DNA of 64,000 bases, taken from the NCBI GenBank assembly GCA_029948255.1, contig JALIZF010001724.1, positions 310,001 to 374,000 of the forward strand, given 5' to 3'. The stretch is from Telmatactis stephensoni. Its lineage: Eukaryota > Cnidaria > Anthozoa > Actiniaria > Isophelliidae. Each line of letters begins with the position of its first letter. The first letter of the stretch is position 1. The position numbers and the translations under genes are program-made. Below, in pieces: positions 10,690 to 21,497 of this stretch. The notes under the pieces are model-generated. The model saw nothing but the letters and a program-made list of their open reading frames with translations, was not told the origin of the DNA and searched no databases.

Positions 10690-11160
10690 AACATAGATAT
10701 GGCACCGAAGACCATGATAACATACCAAATAAAATATGGCACAGAAGATCATAATAACATACACAACTAAATATGGCTCAGAAGGCCAAAATAACATACA
10801 GAATAAAATATGGCACAGAAGACCATAATAACATACAAAGAGGATTGAAGCCCTCTCTTTAAAACATAGAAATATGGCACCGAAGACCATAGCAAAATGC
10901 CAAGAGGAACGAAGCCCTCGAAATAACTAAAATATGGCACAGAAGACCATAATAACATACACAACTAAATATGGCTCAGAAGGCCAAAATAACATACAGA
11001 ATAAAATATGGCACAGAAGACCATAATAACATACAAAGAGGATTGAAGCCCTCTCTTTAAAACATAGAAATATGGCACCGAAGACCATAGCAAAATGTCA
11101 AGAGGAACGAAGCCCTCGAAATAACTAAAATATGGCACAGAAGACCATAACAAAATACAC
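10690..11160. repeat. Tandem repeat, 198-bp unit built from an AAATATGGCACAGAAGACCA motif
   Basis: A unit containing ACACAACTAAATATGGCTCA recurs at 10761 and 10959, a 198-bp period, with near-identical sequence. Inside each unit the shorter motif AATATGGCAC(A/C)GAAGACCAT recurs three or four times, as does GAACGAAGCCCTC. This is nested duplication. The minus-strand frames are open only because the period is divisible by three. Confidence 0.85.
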
Positions 11161-11408
11161 TATATCACAAATAAAATATAAGTCAAGCTTGGCACACATT
11201 AAAGTCGCCGCTGGAGCATGACCAACATGATAAGATTATAAGCTTAATAGACAACAAACAAAAAATTATGTCTTCCCACCAAGCTTAACCAAAAAATTAA
11301 CTATTTAAATAACCAGTCATTAAACTAAAACCTATCAAACCTAAACAAATGGAAAAAGGGGGTAATGACTAAGGAAGAAATACACCCGGCTAAGGCTGCA
11401 CAGACTTT

Positions 11409-11990
11409 CTAGGGCAGTAGAAAAGATAAGGCTTTCAAAATGGCGCCCCTATAGCTACGATACAACAGATACTGTCCCAAAGAATTGACGTGAACTCCGT
11501 CACGCAATAATAATCGCCGCGAGGAATTGTAAAAACTTTTGTGGCGCCAACAAAAGACAAAAGGAAGGGCATTTAGAAGAACCTGGATTTCCTGGTTAAA
11601 CTCAGTGACCATAACATTAAAGGCATCTGAGGAGCGACGCGGGATAACAAGACAAACACAAACCACGCGGGCTGAAAATCAATCATGTAACAAACGAACT
11701 AAAACCTCGATTGAGGCGGCCACAACCGACGGATCTTCACAAGTAAGATCATTGTGGATAGGTGAATAGGTAGACAGTCCACGTGGCATGAAGTCTCGGG
11801 GAAAATTAAGCTTAAACATGCATGTCGGTAATATGTACTGACTGAAATAATTAGAATCGTACCAAATACAAAACTTACCAAGTACTGCAGTGTTGAAGTT
11901 ACGGGGATTTGTGTGAAAACACGGGTATCCTGTTCGTAGCGAGATACCAAAAACAACAGCTCCTGTTCGGCGTCAAAGCTTGACATAGGA
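11409..11990 (-). pseudogene. Decayed SGNH-hydrolase-like gene fragment
   Basis: In one minus-strand frame, about 11760-11409 reads NDLTCEDPSVVAASIEVLVR, a TGA stop near 11678, then RVVCVCLVIPRR and finally LLRDGVHVNSLGQYLLYRS. NDL matches block III of SGNH esterases and DGVH matches the block V D-x-x-H pair. The TGA replaces what is probably a glycine codon. Upstream, a short frame from ATG 11986 ends at a GTAAGT donor and may be the first exon. In cnidarians such domains often accompany retroelements, so this could be a decayed transposon ORF rather than a cellular enzyme. Confidence 0.5.
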
Positions 11991-12600
11991 ATTTGGCATG
12001 TCTTTTTCTCTCAGTCAATAACAGTATCTAAAGGTCGCAAAAAGTCCAAACGCTTGACCACTTAAAAGCTGCCACCATTGCCGGGGATAGCAACAACTTG
12101 GCTGATAACTAACGGATCGTTTCCTTGACCTGGTTCAGTACGAAGCGGTACCAGCTACTCGGTTCGGCACTACGCTGGAATGTAACTGACTGTTCTTGTT
12201 CTATCAGAGATAGTCGTACTTGTGAGCTGTAGAAATCAAGTCCCTCGACAACTTGGACGCGTTGAAGACCGAGAAAGTCACCCCAAAAGAATTTAGAAAC
12301 TAAATCGACCTCCAAAATTAAAGCTACCAGCTTATGTAAAGTCAGGACCAGAATGAATCGCTTCGCCTGACAGCTCACGTGTTGTGCTGTCCTCAGTGGG
12401 GGGTCACTCAAATTGCCACTACTCCAGTACCCTATACCGACCTCACATGTATGAATGCTCCTACACGAAGACCTACGATTACACAATTGCATAATGCCTC
12501 TAGATAATGCTCAAATAAATACAGCAAAAAAAATATAAAAAAAACATAAAAATCCTATTTGCGAGCAAATATTCCATTTTTAGTAATTGACCAAATCGAA
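11990..12600. other. Non-coding stretch
   Basis: No supported gene. The longest minus-strand frame (12109-12492) has no recognisable motif and unconvincing composition. Confidence 0.4.
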
Positions 12601-12625
12601 ATTGAAGACTGAAGACTCAGAAAAT

Positions 12626-12970
12626 CTAACAAGAATATGTTTCCAGTACCTTAAATTTTAGTTTGGCTTTGAAAGATTTCGAAGGGAGGGTTTTTTTTTT
12701 TGAATTTATAACATCATCAAGTTTATTCCAAATGGACACGGCCGAATGACGAATATTAAATTTTCCGTAATTAGTCCTGATACTATTAATGTAATATGTA
12801 TTTCTAGAAGCTAATATTGTATTATAATGATGAACAGAAGACACTGTTTGAAGAAAGTCATCAATAAAAGCTTTTGGAAGGTCTTGATAGTAATATTGAT
12901 ACATGAAAAGTTTCAGCCGGACAAATAAAGCATAGGATCAACAGTATAAGTACTCAATGCACAGGGAGCC
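12626..12970 (-). mobile_element. LINE reverse transcriptase C-terminal remnant
   Basis: The minus-strand frame reads ...ILASRNTYYINSIRTNYGKF, then NIRHSAVSIWNKLDD and FKAKLKF near its end. This is the typical C-terminal tail of CR1/Jockey-like LINE polymerases (the x-I-R-x-x-x-x-x-x-W-N pattern). The upstream RT core is absent. It contains TTCTAGA at 12802-12808, uninterrupted here. Confidence 0.65.
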
Positions 12971-13259
12971 CGGCTTTTAAGAATCGTAAATGAATAAATA
13001 AATCAAAGTACCTTGGGTTTCCTGTGTTGAGATTTGAAACGAGACGCTAATAATGGAGAGTTTCCGGTAATCGTAACTGCCAGTAACTTGATAGCAGATT
13101 ACATAATCGTATCAGTGTAACGCACTCTCTAGCTGAAAAGTCATATATCACAGCGGTGTGAAAAAAGACAAAACACTGGCAATGAGGCATACATAATTAA
13201 CTGAATCTGTGTATATTGTTTGTGCTAACCTTATGCTTATACACAAAACTGTCTGTTTG

Positions 13260-13318
13260 TTCATTTGATTGTTTATTTGTTTGTTTTTTGTTCATTTGTT
13301 TGTTTGTTTGTTTGTTTA
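13260..13318. repeat. TTTG-rich microsatellite
   Basis: Imperfect GTTT/TTTG repeats with ATTT interruptions. The same tract recurs at about 63905-63975 in the duplicate segment. Confidence 0.85.
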
Positions 13319-13428
13319 CATCAAAATGGTTCTTCGTTCAATAGTCCCCTTCACAGTTCTCTGTGCCATCTTGAAAGGTAGCCGTGCCTTTGCACCGAAG
13401 CGAGACGAACGGTGAGCGTGCAATGATA

Positions 13429-13612
13429 AGGCTGGTTTCCATATAATCGCTCGCGATCGCTCACAGTCGCCGGATCGCTGAAAATGATGACAGCGATCGT
13501 GAGCGATCATATGGAAACACTTTTCAGCGATCGAGCGATCCACAACGATCATGAGCGATCGTGATCGTTCATCATGAGCGATCCATTCCAGCGATCGAGC
13601 GATTGGAATGTA
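13429..13612. mobile_element. GCGATC-rich inverted-repeat element (MITE-like)
   Basis: Starts GGCTGGTTTCCATATAATCG and contains more than ten GCGATCG/GAGCGATC boxes in both orientations, plus an internal ATATGGAAAC inverse of its start. A related fragment ends at 37140 with ATATGGAAACCAGCCT. The right end is not sharply defined. Confidence 0.55.
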
Positions 13613-14232
13613 TCCCATGCTGCAACCGTTCACTGTGGTAGTCATAGCGACGTACTTTGTTTTGTTTATGTTATTCTCGATGCACATGGTCTCACACAGC
13701 TGGTTCTTGTAGTAGTTGTCATCTGGATTTTGCGCCATTTTAATCGTTTACTCCAGATGATCTGAGCACCGCGAATTGACCAATCAGAGCGCATTGTGAG
13801 GTCAGCGAGAAAAAATCCATCCCATGACAACTTGCGATCGTTTCGCCAAGCTAAAAACAAGATGGCGGACACAGAGGAGAGACGAGGAAAAGTGAAAAGT
13901 CGCCTTAGTTGTCACTAAACATTCAAAACCTTCACTAAACAATCTTAAAAGGACCTTATTTAGTAGCGATGTTTTTATTAAATGCATTTTGGAGTTGAAA
14001 AAAAATTGAATTCAGTATATTCCTTTATGTTTTACTAACATACCAACACGTGACGCGTGCGAAGTATTATTTCTGGACCAAAACCATAATTAAAAAAAAT
14101 AAATAAATAACTGTTTATTTAAGTGTCCTAGTCTTCTAGCGCTCGCGCACTAATTGGGGGACACTATACTCTCACACTCACTACCTCTACCTTGAATATT
14201 TTGCAAATAATCACTCGACTCACCAGTTCGTT
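13613..14232. other. Non-coding stretch
   Basis: No supported gene. It contains an AATAAATAAATAA run near 14098. Confidence 0.4.
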
Positions 14233-14398
14233 TTTGATGGAGGGAGGAAAACCGGAGGACCCGGAGAAAAACCCTCGAAGCAAGGGAGAGAACGAACTAA
14301 CAAACTCAACTCACATGAAGCGCCCCGTCCGGATATCGAACCAGGGACCACAGCGGTGAGAGGCAAGCGGTCTAACCACTCGGCCACCCTTGCTCCCC
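14233..14398 (-). repeat. tRNA-derived SINE
   Basis: On the minus strand the head (about 14395-14325) is tRNA-Ser/Leu-like: an A box TGGCCGAGTGG, then GCTTGCCTCTCACCGC, then a B box GGTTCGATATCC. The body carries GTTTTTCTCCGGGTCCTCCG, a type of central block shared by many animal SINEs. It lies immediately downstream of the terminal exon of the C2H2 gene. It is not a functional tRNA: the acceptor stem is not paired and the 3' half is not closed. Confidence 0.7.
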
Positions 14399-14402
14399 AT
14401 AA

Positions 14403-15240
14403 TTACTTTTCGTGATTGGAGTTGTTTTGACTTCTCAATCGTTCTGATAATAAATCCTTGAAAGCTTGGAAGAGCTGAGAAAAAACTTTGACAATGGAAA
14501 CAGGATCATGGTGCTGAAGTTCTAAAATGCACATCTGCATAGCTCGCACTAACGTGGGATCGTGAACAACAGGAAGATATTCTTCTGGATCGAGTAGATG
14601 GTTCTCTGGCACAATATGAGGATAAGATGGACATATTCCATTCGTAATGGCCTTCAGTAAGTGTGGAATATTCTTCAGCTCTGAGCTTGGCGTTTGTCCT
14701 AGAAAAGTGATGGTGACTTGAAGGATTTCCCCCACTCTCTGTGAGGCCACATTCCTCTTCTTTCCATGCCGATCTTCCAATCTTCTTGGACATCACTGGG
14801 GCCTTGCACACATCTAGCACAATTGTATCGGCCGATAACTTCATTCCCATTACGTCAGGTGTGGAAATTGTTATTCTTCTCTTGTCCTCTACCTCGGATT
14901 TCTTCCGTTCTATTACCAGTTGTGGAGGTTTCTTACTGGGATTCACCTTCAGCACGAAAATTTCCTTTGATACACGTAAATCTTCACGACTCCAATGGAT
15001 GTGGACAGTATCAACGCTTTTTAAGTGGTAGGGATTGGTGCGTTCCTGTTTAATGGTCTTGAAGAATTCAGTTGCATTTTCCTTATTTACTTTTGTGACA
15101 CTGGGTATCTTACTTTGTGCCCTTTCTTTAAGTTGGCAACAGAGATCTGAAATATCTTCAGGAGAACCCTCTGGTATCTTGCTTGCCATTGACATGATCT
15201 GATCTGCTGTCAAGACAGTCTGAACTTCTTCATCATGGTC
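14403..15240 (-). CDS. Terminal exon of the C2H2 gene (frameshifted)
   Basis: The acceptor CCTCTTTAG| at 15240 opens DHDEEVQTVLTADQIMSMAS and the frame runs to about 14780 (VCKAPVMSKK). Coding then continues in another frame as RHGKKRNVASQRVGEILQVT to the stop at 14403. A 1-bp indel near 14775-14785 separates them. The region mixes beta-type and helical segments with no domain I can name. Confidence 0.6.
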
Positions 15241-15435
15241 CTAAAGAGGCAAGTAATATTGCAAGTGTTTATTTATTTATTATTTTTTTAATTTTATCAT
15301 GTATTTTTATTGACTGATCTGTCTATTTACAAATGTTGTAACCATCATCAAATATATATAAATAATATTACATACAGAATTACAATCCTACACTATACTG
15401 TAGCTTTCTCAATGATCACTTCCTTTTTTACTTAC

Positions 15436-15528
15436 TTCTAAATGATTTATATCTTCAACCTGAGGATCTTCACTGCCATTTACACTACCTATCATATGTT
15501 GCTCTGCACTCTCGTCAAAGGGAAGTTG
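15436..15528 (-). CDS. Small internal exon of the C2H2 gene
   Basis: A 93-nt phase 0-0 exon with acceptor CTTTTTAG| and donor TTAGAA|GTAAGT. It encodes 31 mostly acidic residues starting QLPFDESAEQ. The length divisible by three and the strong sites support it. Confidence 0.6.
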
Positions 15529-15633
15529 CTAAAAAGCATGCAAAAATTAATTTTAAATGTGATTTTTCAGATATATTCAGAGCCAGCCAAAAAAAGTGAT
15601 TTTTTTCAAACTTCAAGACAAATTAAATCTTAC

Positions 15634-16528
15634 CACTTTAACTTTTTTTGTCTTGACAGGGTCTGCTTCTTTTGTATGTTTGCATTTGAATTTGGCATCT
15701 GATGACAAAAGTGATGATGTTGCTTCTCTACACTCAACTTTCATTAACTCATTATGGAATAGTTGAGTGATAACAAGCTCTTCTTGTTCATTCTTGGTAA
15801 TAGCACCACTACGTCCTCCACTGAATCTGAACTGACCAGACTTTGGTTCACCATGTGCTGTCTCCATAGTGCGGTCTGTAAAATTCTTTAGTGTTAATGG
15901 CAGACCAATAAGTTCTCCATCACTGGAAGCTTTATCAATATAGTAGGGAGGGGCGGATCTAGCATTTTGGCTGAGTAGTTTCCAACTCGACCAAAACTTA
16001 ATATCATTAAATCCTATGATACCATTTACACTTTGCAAATTCTGAGCATCAGCAGCCACAATAAACACATTACTACAATTTTCAAAATCATGCGGACTCA
16101 GACACTGATCAAGTCGTCGTCATAGGTTCAAGAAAAATCTAACTAAATTTAATTTCACATCCAATCGATTTTATTCTAAAATATGACTCAACATATGTTA
16201 CAATTTGCTTGAGAGATGGTGTAATGGAGAGGGCACCAAAGATGACTACAGCCTGGAACCCAAGTTTGACTCGAGCATCAACTTCATAATCTTTGCTTGT
16301 TATGCCTTCAGGTGTGTGTAGGAGATTAGTGAAAACTGTCTCAAGTCCAGCACCAAAACATGAAAGTACATCAAGAGTGACCCCACTAAAACCAGCTTCT
16401 TTAAGAATTCCAGGAAGCTTCTGATGTAAGGCAAGAACTCCAATTTCATCAAAGGTTATTTTTCCCTCTTCTGAGCTGATATGATGTGCTACTTTTGTCA
16501 TGGATTTGAGAAACTGGGTTTGAGAACC
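15634..16528 (-). pseudogene. Second exon of the C2H2 gene, with stop and frame change
   Basis: The acceptor TTAATTAACAG| leads into SQTQFLKSMTKVAHHISSEE. A TAG at 16139-16141 interrupts it. Coding character resumes in a different frame near 16105 (LSPHDFENCSNVFIVAADAQ) and continues to donor AAAGTG|GTAAGA. No splice pair fits between the halves, so the break looks like genuine decay. Confidence 0.6.
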
Positions 16529-17193
16529 TGTTAATTAATGCTTGTAGAAAAATGTAATAATGTTTAGGATTAGAAAATAATATAAATTCATGCATGAATT
16601 TACATTTAAGCTAAGAATACGGTGAATATTGTAAACCTCCCTGAGCTTTTATTTGCTCAATGTCTCTTTTTCTCAGGCTTATTTTTTGAAGGGCTTCAGT
16701 GGGGCTTATTTTTGGTTGAAAATATTTGTTTTGACAATGGATATATGGGGCTAATTTCTCTTGGTTGACTTTTTTTGCCTCAAAATCTTGTGAATTTTGA
16801 ACACAAAACTTAAATTTCCTAAAAATATCTCAGTCTGCAGATACCCTACTGTGCATATCAACAACTACTAGTCAATCAGTTTCATCTATACTTTATCAAT
16901 TTTAAGTTCAAAATAACAAAATAATTACTGCAGCAATATTAGGCTTGACTACCATAACATATTTGGGGTAAATCCATAAAATATCCCTTTGGGCTTGTAT
17001 TCAGATGGGCTTATTATAGGAATGGATTTTTTGTTAAATAACAGGGCTTATTTTTGGATGAGCTTATATTCTGGGGGAGGGGTGGGGGGTTTATGGTACT
17101 GTATTGAAATCAATTTGGTGACTACTAATTTTAAAGAAAGTGTTTTATCATATATGTACATGTATGTAGTATAGCTCTTTTTATGTTTATATA

Positions 17194-17543
17194 CACTCGA
17201 TTGCAGAAAGGTTGTAGTCTACGTTTATACAAATATCTAAAGAGATGCATAACCTAAAATACTGCTTAAATTGGCATTGAGTGCATGCAGTCATTGCCAA
17301 AAAATATTTTTAGTCTTTATGAACTCTTGTATCAAAAAATATTTTACAACACTTGATACTAATCTTGCGATCTGATTGGTTGATTAGAGTGTGTCAATAA
17401 GAGGACAGACAACTCAAAACCATCCTCAGTTTGTTAAATCTTGGGTGTTGTGAGAGCTTATTTACAAATTGCATCTCATTAGATATACTGAATAAATTAG
17501 ATATTTGTATAAATGTAGACTACAACCTTTCTGGAGTTGAGTG
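17194..17543. mobile_element. Tc1/mariner-like MITE, TA target
   Basis: A 350-bp element with inverted ends of about 45 bp: CACTCGATTGCAGAAAGGTT at the left and its near inverse at the right, continuing through GTAGTCTAC and TTTATACAAATATCTAA. It is flanked by TA on each side. It has no ORF, so it is non-autonomous. Confidence 0.75.
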
Positions 17544-18109
17544 TAATTTGGTGTTATTATTCAGGCCGTTATCATTCATGTGCTAACCAGAGAGCAATTG
17601 GCTATTTTTTCATAGCAACTTTCTGAAAATAATTGGCACATTAGCATGTTTGTTGGTAAACAAGAGGCATCACTTACAGCACCTCCACTTTTTTGCTAAA
17701 ATGCTGTATTTCATAACATTTCTGCCTAGGTAGTCTACTTAAACTTCAAATACCAGCCCCAACTGTTGAGGGTGCTCTATGGTCCCTGGTTATAGATTGT
17801 TTTAATCTATTGAACCTAGGATTGAGGTGTCTTAATTTATCAAGATTGATATTGAAATTAATCCCTCTGATTGTTTTTTTTTTGATGGTTTGGTTTTGTG
17901 TTTTGTTGTTGTTGTTGTTGTTGTTGTTGTTTTGTTCTGTTTTTGTTTTGTTCTTTACTTTTTTTTGTTTTTTTGTTTATTTCATTTATTTATACTGGAT
18001 TATAATAATTTATTATTGGATTATAACAGTCTATTACTGGATTATAGTAAGCTACATGTATTCATGATTCATAATCTATTACTGGATTGTAATAGTCATA
18101 TTTTAATCC

Positions 18110-18139
18110 ATTATTATTATAATTATTATTATTATTATA

Positions 18140-18180
<41 letters not shown>

Positions 18181-18190
18181 CATCATCATC
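18110..18190. repeat. TTA/TCA microsatellite
   Basis: ATT trinucleotide repeats passing into ATC repeats. Confidence 0.9.
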
Positions 18191-18267
18191 AAGGGATTAA
18201 TATCAATCAGGGTTGTCCTAAAAAATAATGATTTATCATACCATCTCTCTTTGATTACAGTTCTTAC

Positions 18268-20960
18268 CTACTGCACAATCAGCAATTTTTTGCAGAGAGT
18301 TTCTGAAGATCTCAGTGCAAGATGCAATGTGCCCGGATAGTAATTTTCCATGTCACAGCAAAAAAGATTGACTCTTCCCTGGTAACCAAGATGTGATGTG
18401 GCAAAAGCATTTTTGTTGTTGTTGTTGTCTTTTCTTCCCCCAAGCCAATTGTTATAATCAGTATGACTTTGTTTACTATCAGCTACTGACCATTCTGGTT
18501 TATCTGAGATCAATGTCATGTCACCCAACAAACTAGAATGCTCAGGAGCATCACATATTGGGTAACATGACCTTGCTGTAGAGTGACCAGTAGAGGACCT
18601 TCTCTCTTTACCATCTCCAACACACCGATAGTGGATATCGAAGGTGGAATTTGTTGGCTCATGACAAATGGACTTCAGTGTTGATAATTTGTTGTATACT
18701 ACTGAAAAAGCTTTCATTGTGTTCTCATAACTATCTTTATCAAGATAGTATGCTATTGACAAGACAGTACTTTGCAGGTTATATGGCTCTACAACTTTAA
18801 CACGTAAGCTAGTTAATCCATTAAAGTTTTTTGACCACTTAAGAAATGGTGCCAGATCAGTATAAGCAAATATAATAAGAGCACCTCTAGGGGTTTCAAT
18901 TGAAAGTTGGGTGCCTGGGCGAGACAAAAAATATTCTAAGTAAAGTTTTGGGTCTACATAACCAACAACTAAGTCACCATGATGTTCAATTGTTAAACCC
19001 ACTTTCTCTGCAAGTTCCTTTTTCTTCACATTCATACTCAGTACAACTTCATCCTTCGGTGGAATAATGTTAATACCAAGTACTTCAGCCAAACACTTGC
19101 CCCATGTATTGCGTAGAATGTCTTGAAGCCCCTTTTGACCCACCCCAAAAGAATTGACGACACCACCAGCAAATTCTTTAAATTGATCCTTATTTCTTTC
19201 ATATACCATTGGCATAAGTGTATCCTTGAAAACCCTTCCATTGTGTAATGAAAGTATTTGTTCACATATTTCCTTTTCATTATCATGAGCAATTTCAGGT
19301 GGATGATTGTTAGCTGCAGTTGGAGCAATATTGGCAAATGCAATCTTTTCAAGGCCAGAAAACTCAGATGACAATAAATCATTTCTAAGCTGGTTAAGTT
19401 GCAGTAAAATGTCAACGGTATTTGCAGACGGCTTTCGGCGAGTTTCACATTTTTTGGTCAAAAATTGCCACACTGATACATTTTTACAGAAATGAGGTAA
19501 AGCAAACAGTGCTAATTCTTCATCTGAAAGTCGCTCTACTACTTCTTTTACTCTTGAAAGTCGTGTACGATTAGGTAGTTCATTGGGAAAAAGTTTGTCA
19601 ACCGTTTCTTTTGCCGTTTCTGGCTTTTTTCGCTCCAAATTTGCAGGTTTATGCACAGGCGGACCATCCTCTCAGTTTGTGGTTTGGGTTTCCTGTGTCA
19701 GGGTCGAATGGCCGTTGGTTTCAAACAAGCTCAAATGTAGTGCTTTTCCCTGGCGATTTTACTTGATTGCTCTACATCTTGAAATTCAGAATATTGTGTC
19801 AAAATAAACTTCAATCCTTACATTTATCAGATATGAGTCTTGTTTTGTCGTCCGATGAGTTTTAAGAGAGTTATTAGAGGGAGACGTACGCTCACTAGTG
19901 CAGAAGAAAAATCACAAGGCAGGCAGCTTCGGCCGAGCGAAACGTCACTCGCGCCTACATTCCCCACAAAATCTCCCCGAAAAAAATATCCCTCGCCATT
20001 TAGACCCGGCAGTATTCAAGAATGATAACCCATGAATACCCTGATCGAGTGTCGTTGGATTCCGTTGGGTAAAAGTGCACAAAAATCGGTCCCGAACTCC
20101 GTTGATAGCCATTCATACTATGATCTGACCACTGTGCGGTCCTCTCGGCATCCCAAGAATGCAAAAAGTCACGAAATCTCAACTGTGTTGTATCGTTTTC
20201 TCATAACATAACAGGCTTTTAGATCATTCACAGTAATATTCATTTTTGAAATAACGTTATTTATTGTAAACAACATTTATATAACTCTGTAAATCTAATA
20301 TGTTATATAATTTATCTAAGATGAATAGAGATTTCGTGACTTTTTGCATTCTTGGGATGCCGAGAGGACCGCACAGTGGTCAGATCATAGTATGAATGGC
20401 TATCAACGGAGTTCGGGACCGATTTTTGTGCACTTTTACCCAACGGAATCCAACGACACTCGATCAGGGTATTCATGGGTTATCATTCTTGAATACTGCC
20501 GGGTCTAAATGGCGAGGGATATTTTTTTCGGGGAGATTTTGTGGGGAATGTAGGCGCGAGTGACGTTTCGCTCGGCCGAAGCTGCCTGCCTTGTGATTTT
20601 TCTTCTGCACTAGTGAGCGTACGTCTCCCTCTAATAACTCTCTTAAAACTCATCGGACGACAAAACAAGACTCATATCTGATAAATGTAAGGATTGAAGT
20701 TTATTTTGACACAATATTCTGAATTTCAAGATGTAGAGCAATCAAGTAAAATCGCCAGGGAAAAGCACTACATTTGAGCTTGTTTGAAACCAACGGCCAT
20801 TCGACCCTGACACAGGAAACCCAAACCACAAACTGAGAGGATGGTCCGCCTGTGGTTTATGTGTAACATTTTCACGATAATGTTTCAGTAGGTTGTTGTA
20901 AGAACGGTACGAACAACCACAACCATCGAAATGACACATAAAATCATCTGTTACCTCCAT
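18268..20960 (-). pseudogene. First coding exon of the C2H2 gene, split by an inverted-repeat element
   Basis: ATG 20960 begins MEVTDDFMCHFDGCGCSYRS, a C-x4-C-x12-H-x6-H finger. The frame is cut by the element at 20853 and resumes at 19645 with PANLERKKPETAKETVDKLF for about 440 codons. Removing the element and one 8-bp duplicate restores the frame exactly (NVTHKP then ANLE). Near 18335 the best-looking frame shifts, to HIASCTEIFRNSLQKIADCA, which ends in phase 1 at a GTAAGA donor. No catalytic motif was recognised. Confidence 0.7.
19646..20861. mobile_element. DNA element with 527-bp terminal inverted repeats, 8-bp TSD
   Basis: The element itself is 19654-20853 (1,200 bp), flanked by GGTTTATG at 19646-19653 and 20854-20861. 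The arms 19654-20180 and 20328-20854 are inverted and appear identical throughout, with 147 bp of unique spacer. Termini are CACAGGCGGACC...GGTCCGCCTGT. Identical 61-codon frames in both arms (19840-20025 plus and 20483-20668 minus) are duplicates of repeat sequence, not genes. The 8-bp duplication suggests the hAT group. It is non-autonomous and recent. Confidence 0.9.
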
Positions 20961-21411
20961 AAATCATTAAATAAATACTTTAAACTTGTTTTAAACTACA
21001 TTTTAAGAAAAAAATCACGTCAATAAAATCCTCCACAGCTAACATACATCCGGGAACTTCAAAATTACCGTACGCAAATCACATTTTCAAAGTCATTCCA
21101 AGTAATCAAGAAAAAATTCAAATTACACAGCTTTAGTGTCAAAAACAGTTTAATAAAGAAGTATGATCATTTGCAGAACCAAGAAGTGGTTTTACATTGT
21201 CAAAATTAACAAATAACTTACAATCTCGAAGGCGATAGCAACAGTCTACATGTCCTGTCAAATACTTTCACGACAATAGACTTATTCTGCAGCAAAACAA
21301 ATGCAAAAGTGTAATCTTTGGTTTTCCAAGTTTCTGTGCTAGTAAAAATTTTCAAAACGGAGATCGATTCCTTGCAAAAACAAGAAATTCTTCTTTACAG
21401 ACATCTAGCTA
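20961..21411. other. Intergenic stretch upstream of the C2H2 gene
   Basis: AT-rich, with no ORF or repeat recognised. It would hold the promoter of the minus-strand C2H2 gene, but no motif could be assigned. Confidence 0.4.
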
Positions 21412-21419
21412 TCAATATG

Positions 21420-21497
21420 GGTAACTACTTGGTGTAGGCAGTCATATAATGGTTGTTCAATGTAGTCTATTTTACACTACTTTGGTGGTGATTACCC
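21420..21497 (+). repeat. Left terminal inverted repeat of the giant element
   Basis: Begins GGTAACTACTTGGTGTAGGC. It matches the inverse of 35924-35999 at about 71 of 76 positions and passes directly into the first 20-bp units. Confidence 0.85.

Larger units (their letters stand above)
12604..13341. repeat. Dispersed duplicate of the 62.7-64.0 kb segment
   Basis: Colinear with 62723-64000 over its whole length with small differences, excluding a 556-bp insertion in the other copy. It covers a LINE 3' end, an AT-rich stretch and a TTTG repeat, and both copies end ...AAATGGTTCTTCGTTCAATA. The second copy runs off the window, so the true length is unknown. Confidence 0.85.
16529..18267. other. 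Intron 1 of the C2H2 gene, repeat-rich
   Basis: Holds a Tc1/mariner-like inverted-repeat element (17194-17543), a GTT/T-rich tract at 17870-17990, TATTACTGGATTATA-type repeats at 17995-18090 and a TTA microsatellite ending in TCA repeats at 18110-18190. Confidence 0.6.
14403..20960 (-). pseudogene. Uncharacterised gene with N-terminal C2H2 finger, multiply broken
   Basis: Four exons can be joined on the minus strand: 20960-18268 (holding a 1.2-kb insertion), 16528-15634, 15528-15436 and 15240-14403. Splice sites are good and the phases agree once frameshifts are allowed for. The product would be roughly 1,050 residues, with one C2H2 finger (residues 9-34) followed by about 1,000 residues that I do not recognise. 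Lesions are the DNA element at 19654-20853, a frameshift near 18335, an in-frame stop at 16139 with a frame change near 16105, and a frameshift near 14778. The several independent breaks indicate a pseudogene, though sequencing indels could explain some. The function is unknown. Confidence 0.7.

Noticed and set aside
10543..11153. Duplicated hydrophobic small proteins on the minus strand
   Set aside because: The frames come from a 198-bp tandem repeat (divisible by three). They lack motifs, and the repeat itself explains the identity.
12109..12492. 127-codon minus-strand ORF
   Set aside because: No motif, unconvincing composition and no splice or repeat support.
14325..14398. Functional tRNA-Ser/Leu gene
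   Set aside because: A and B boxes are good, but the 3' half does not fold back to close an acceptor stem, and the sequence continues into a SINE body.
19840..20668. Two identical 61-codon genes (19840-20025 plus, 20483-20668 minus)
   Set aside because: They are the same non-coding text in the two inverted arms of the element.
19654..20853. Inverted duplication as an assembly artefact
   Set aside because: The 8-bp duplication outside both arms and the exact restoration of the host frame on removal are hard to produce by a chimeric read. Long-read confirmation is still sensible.
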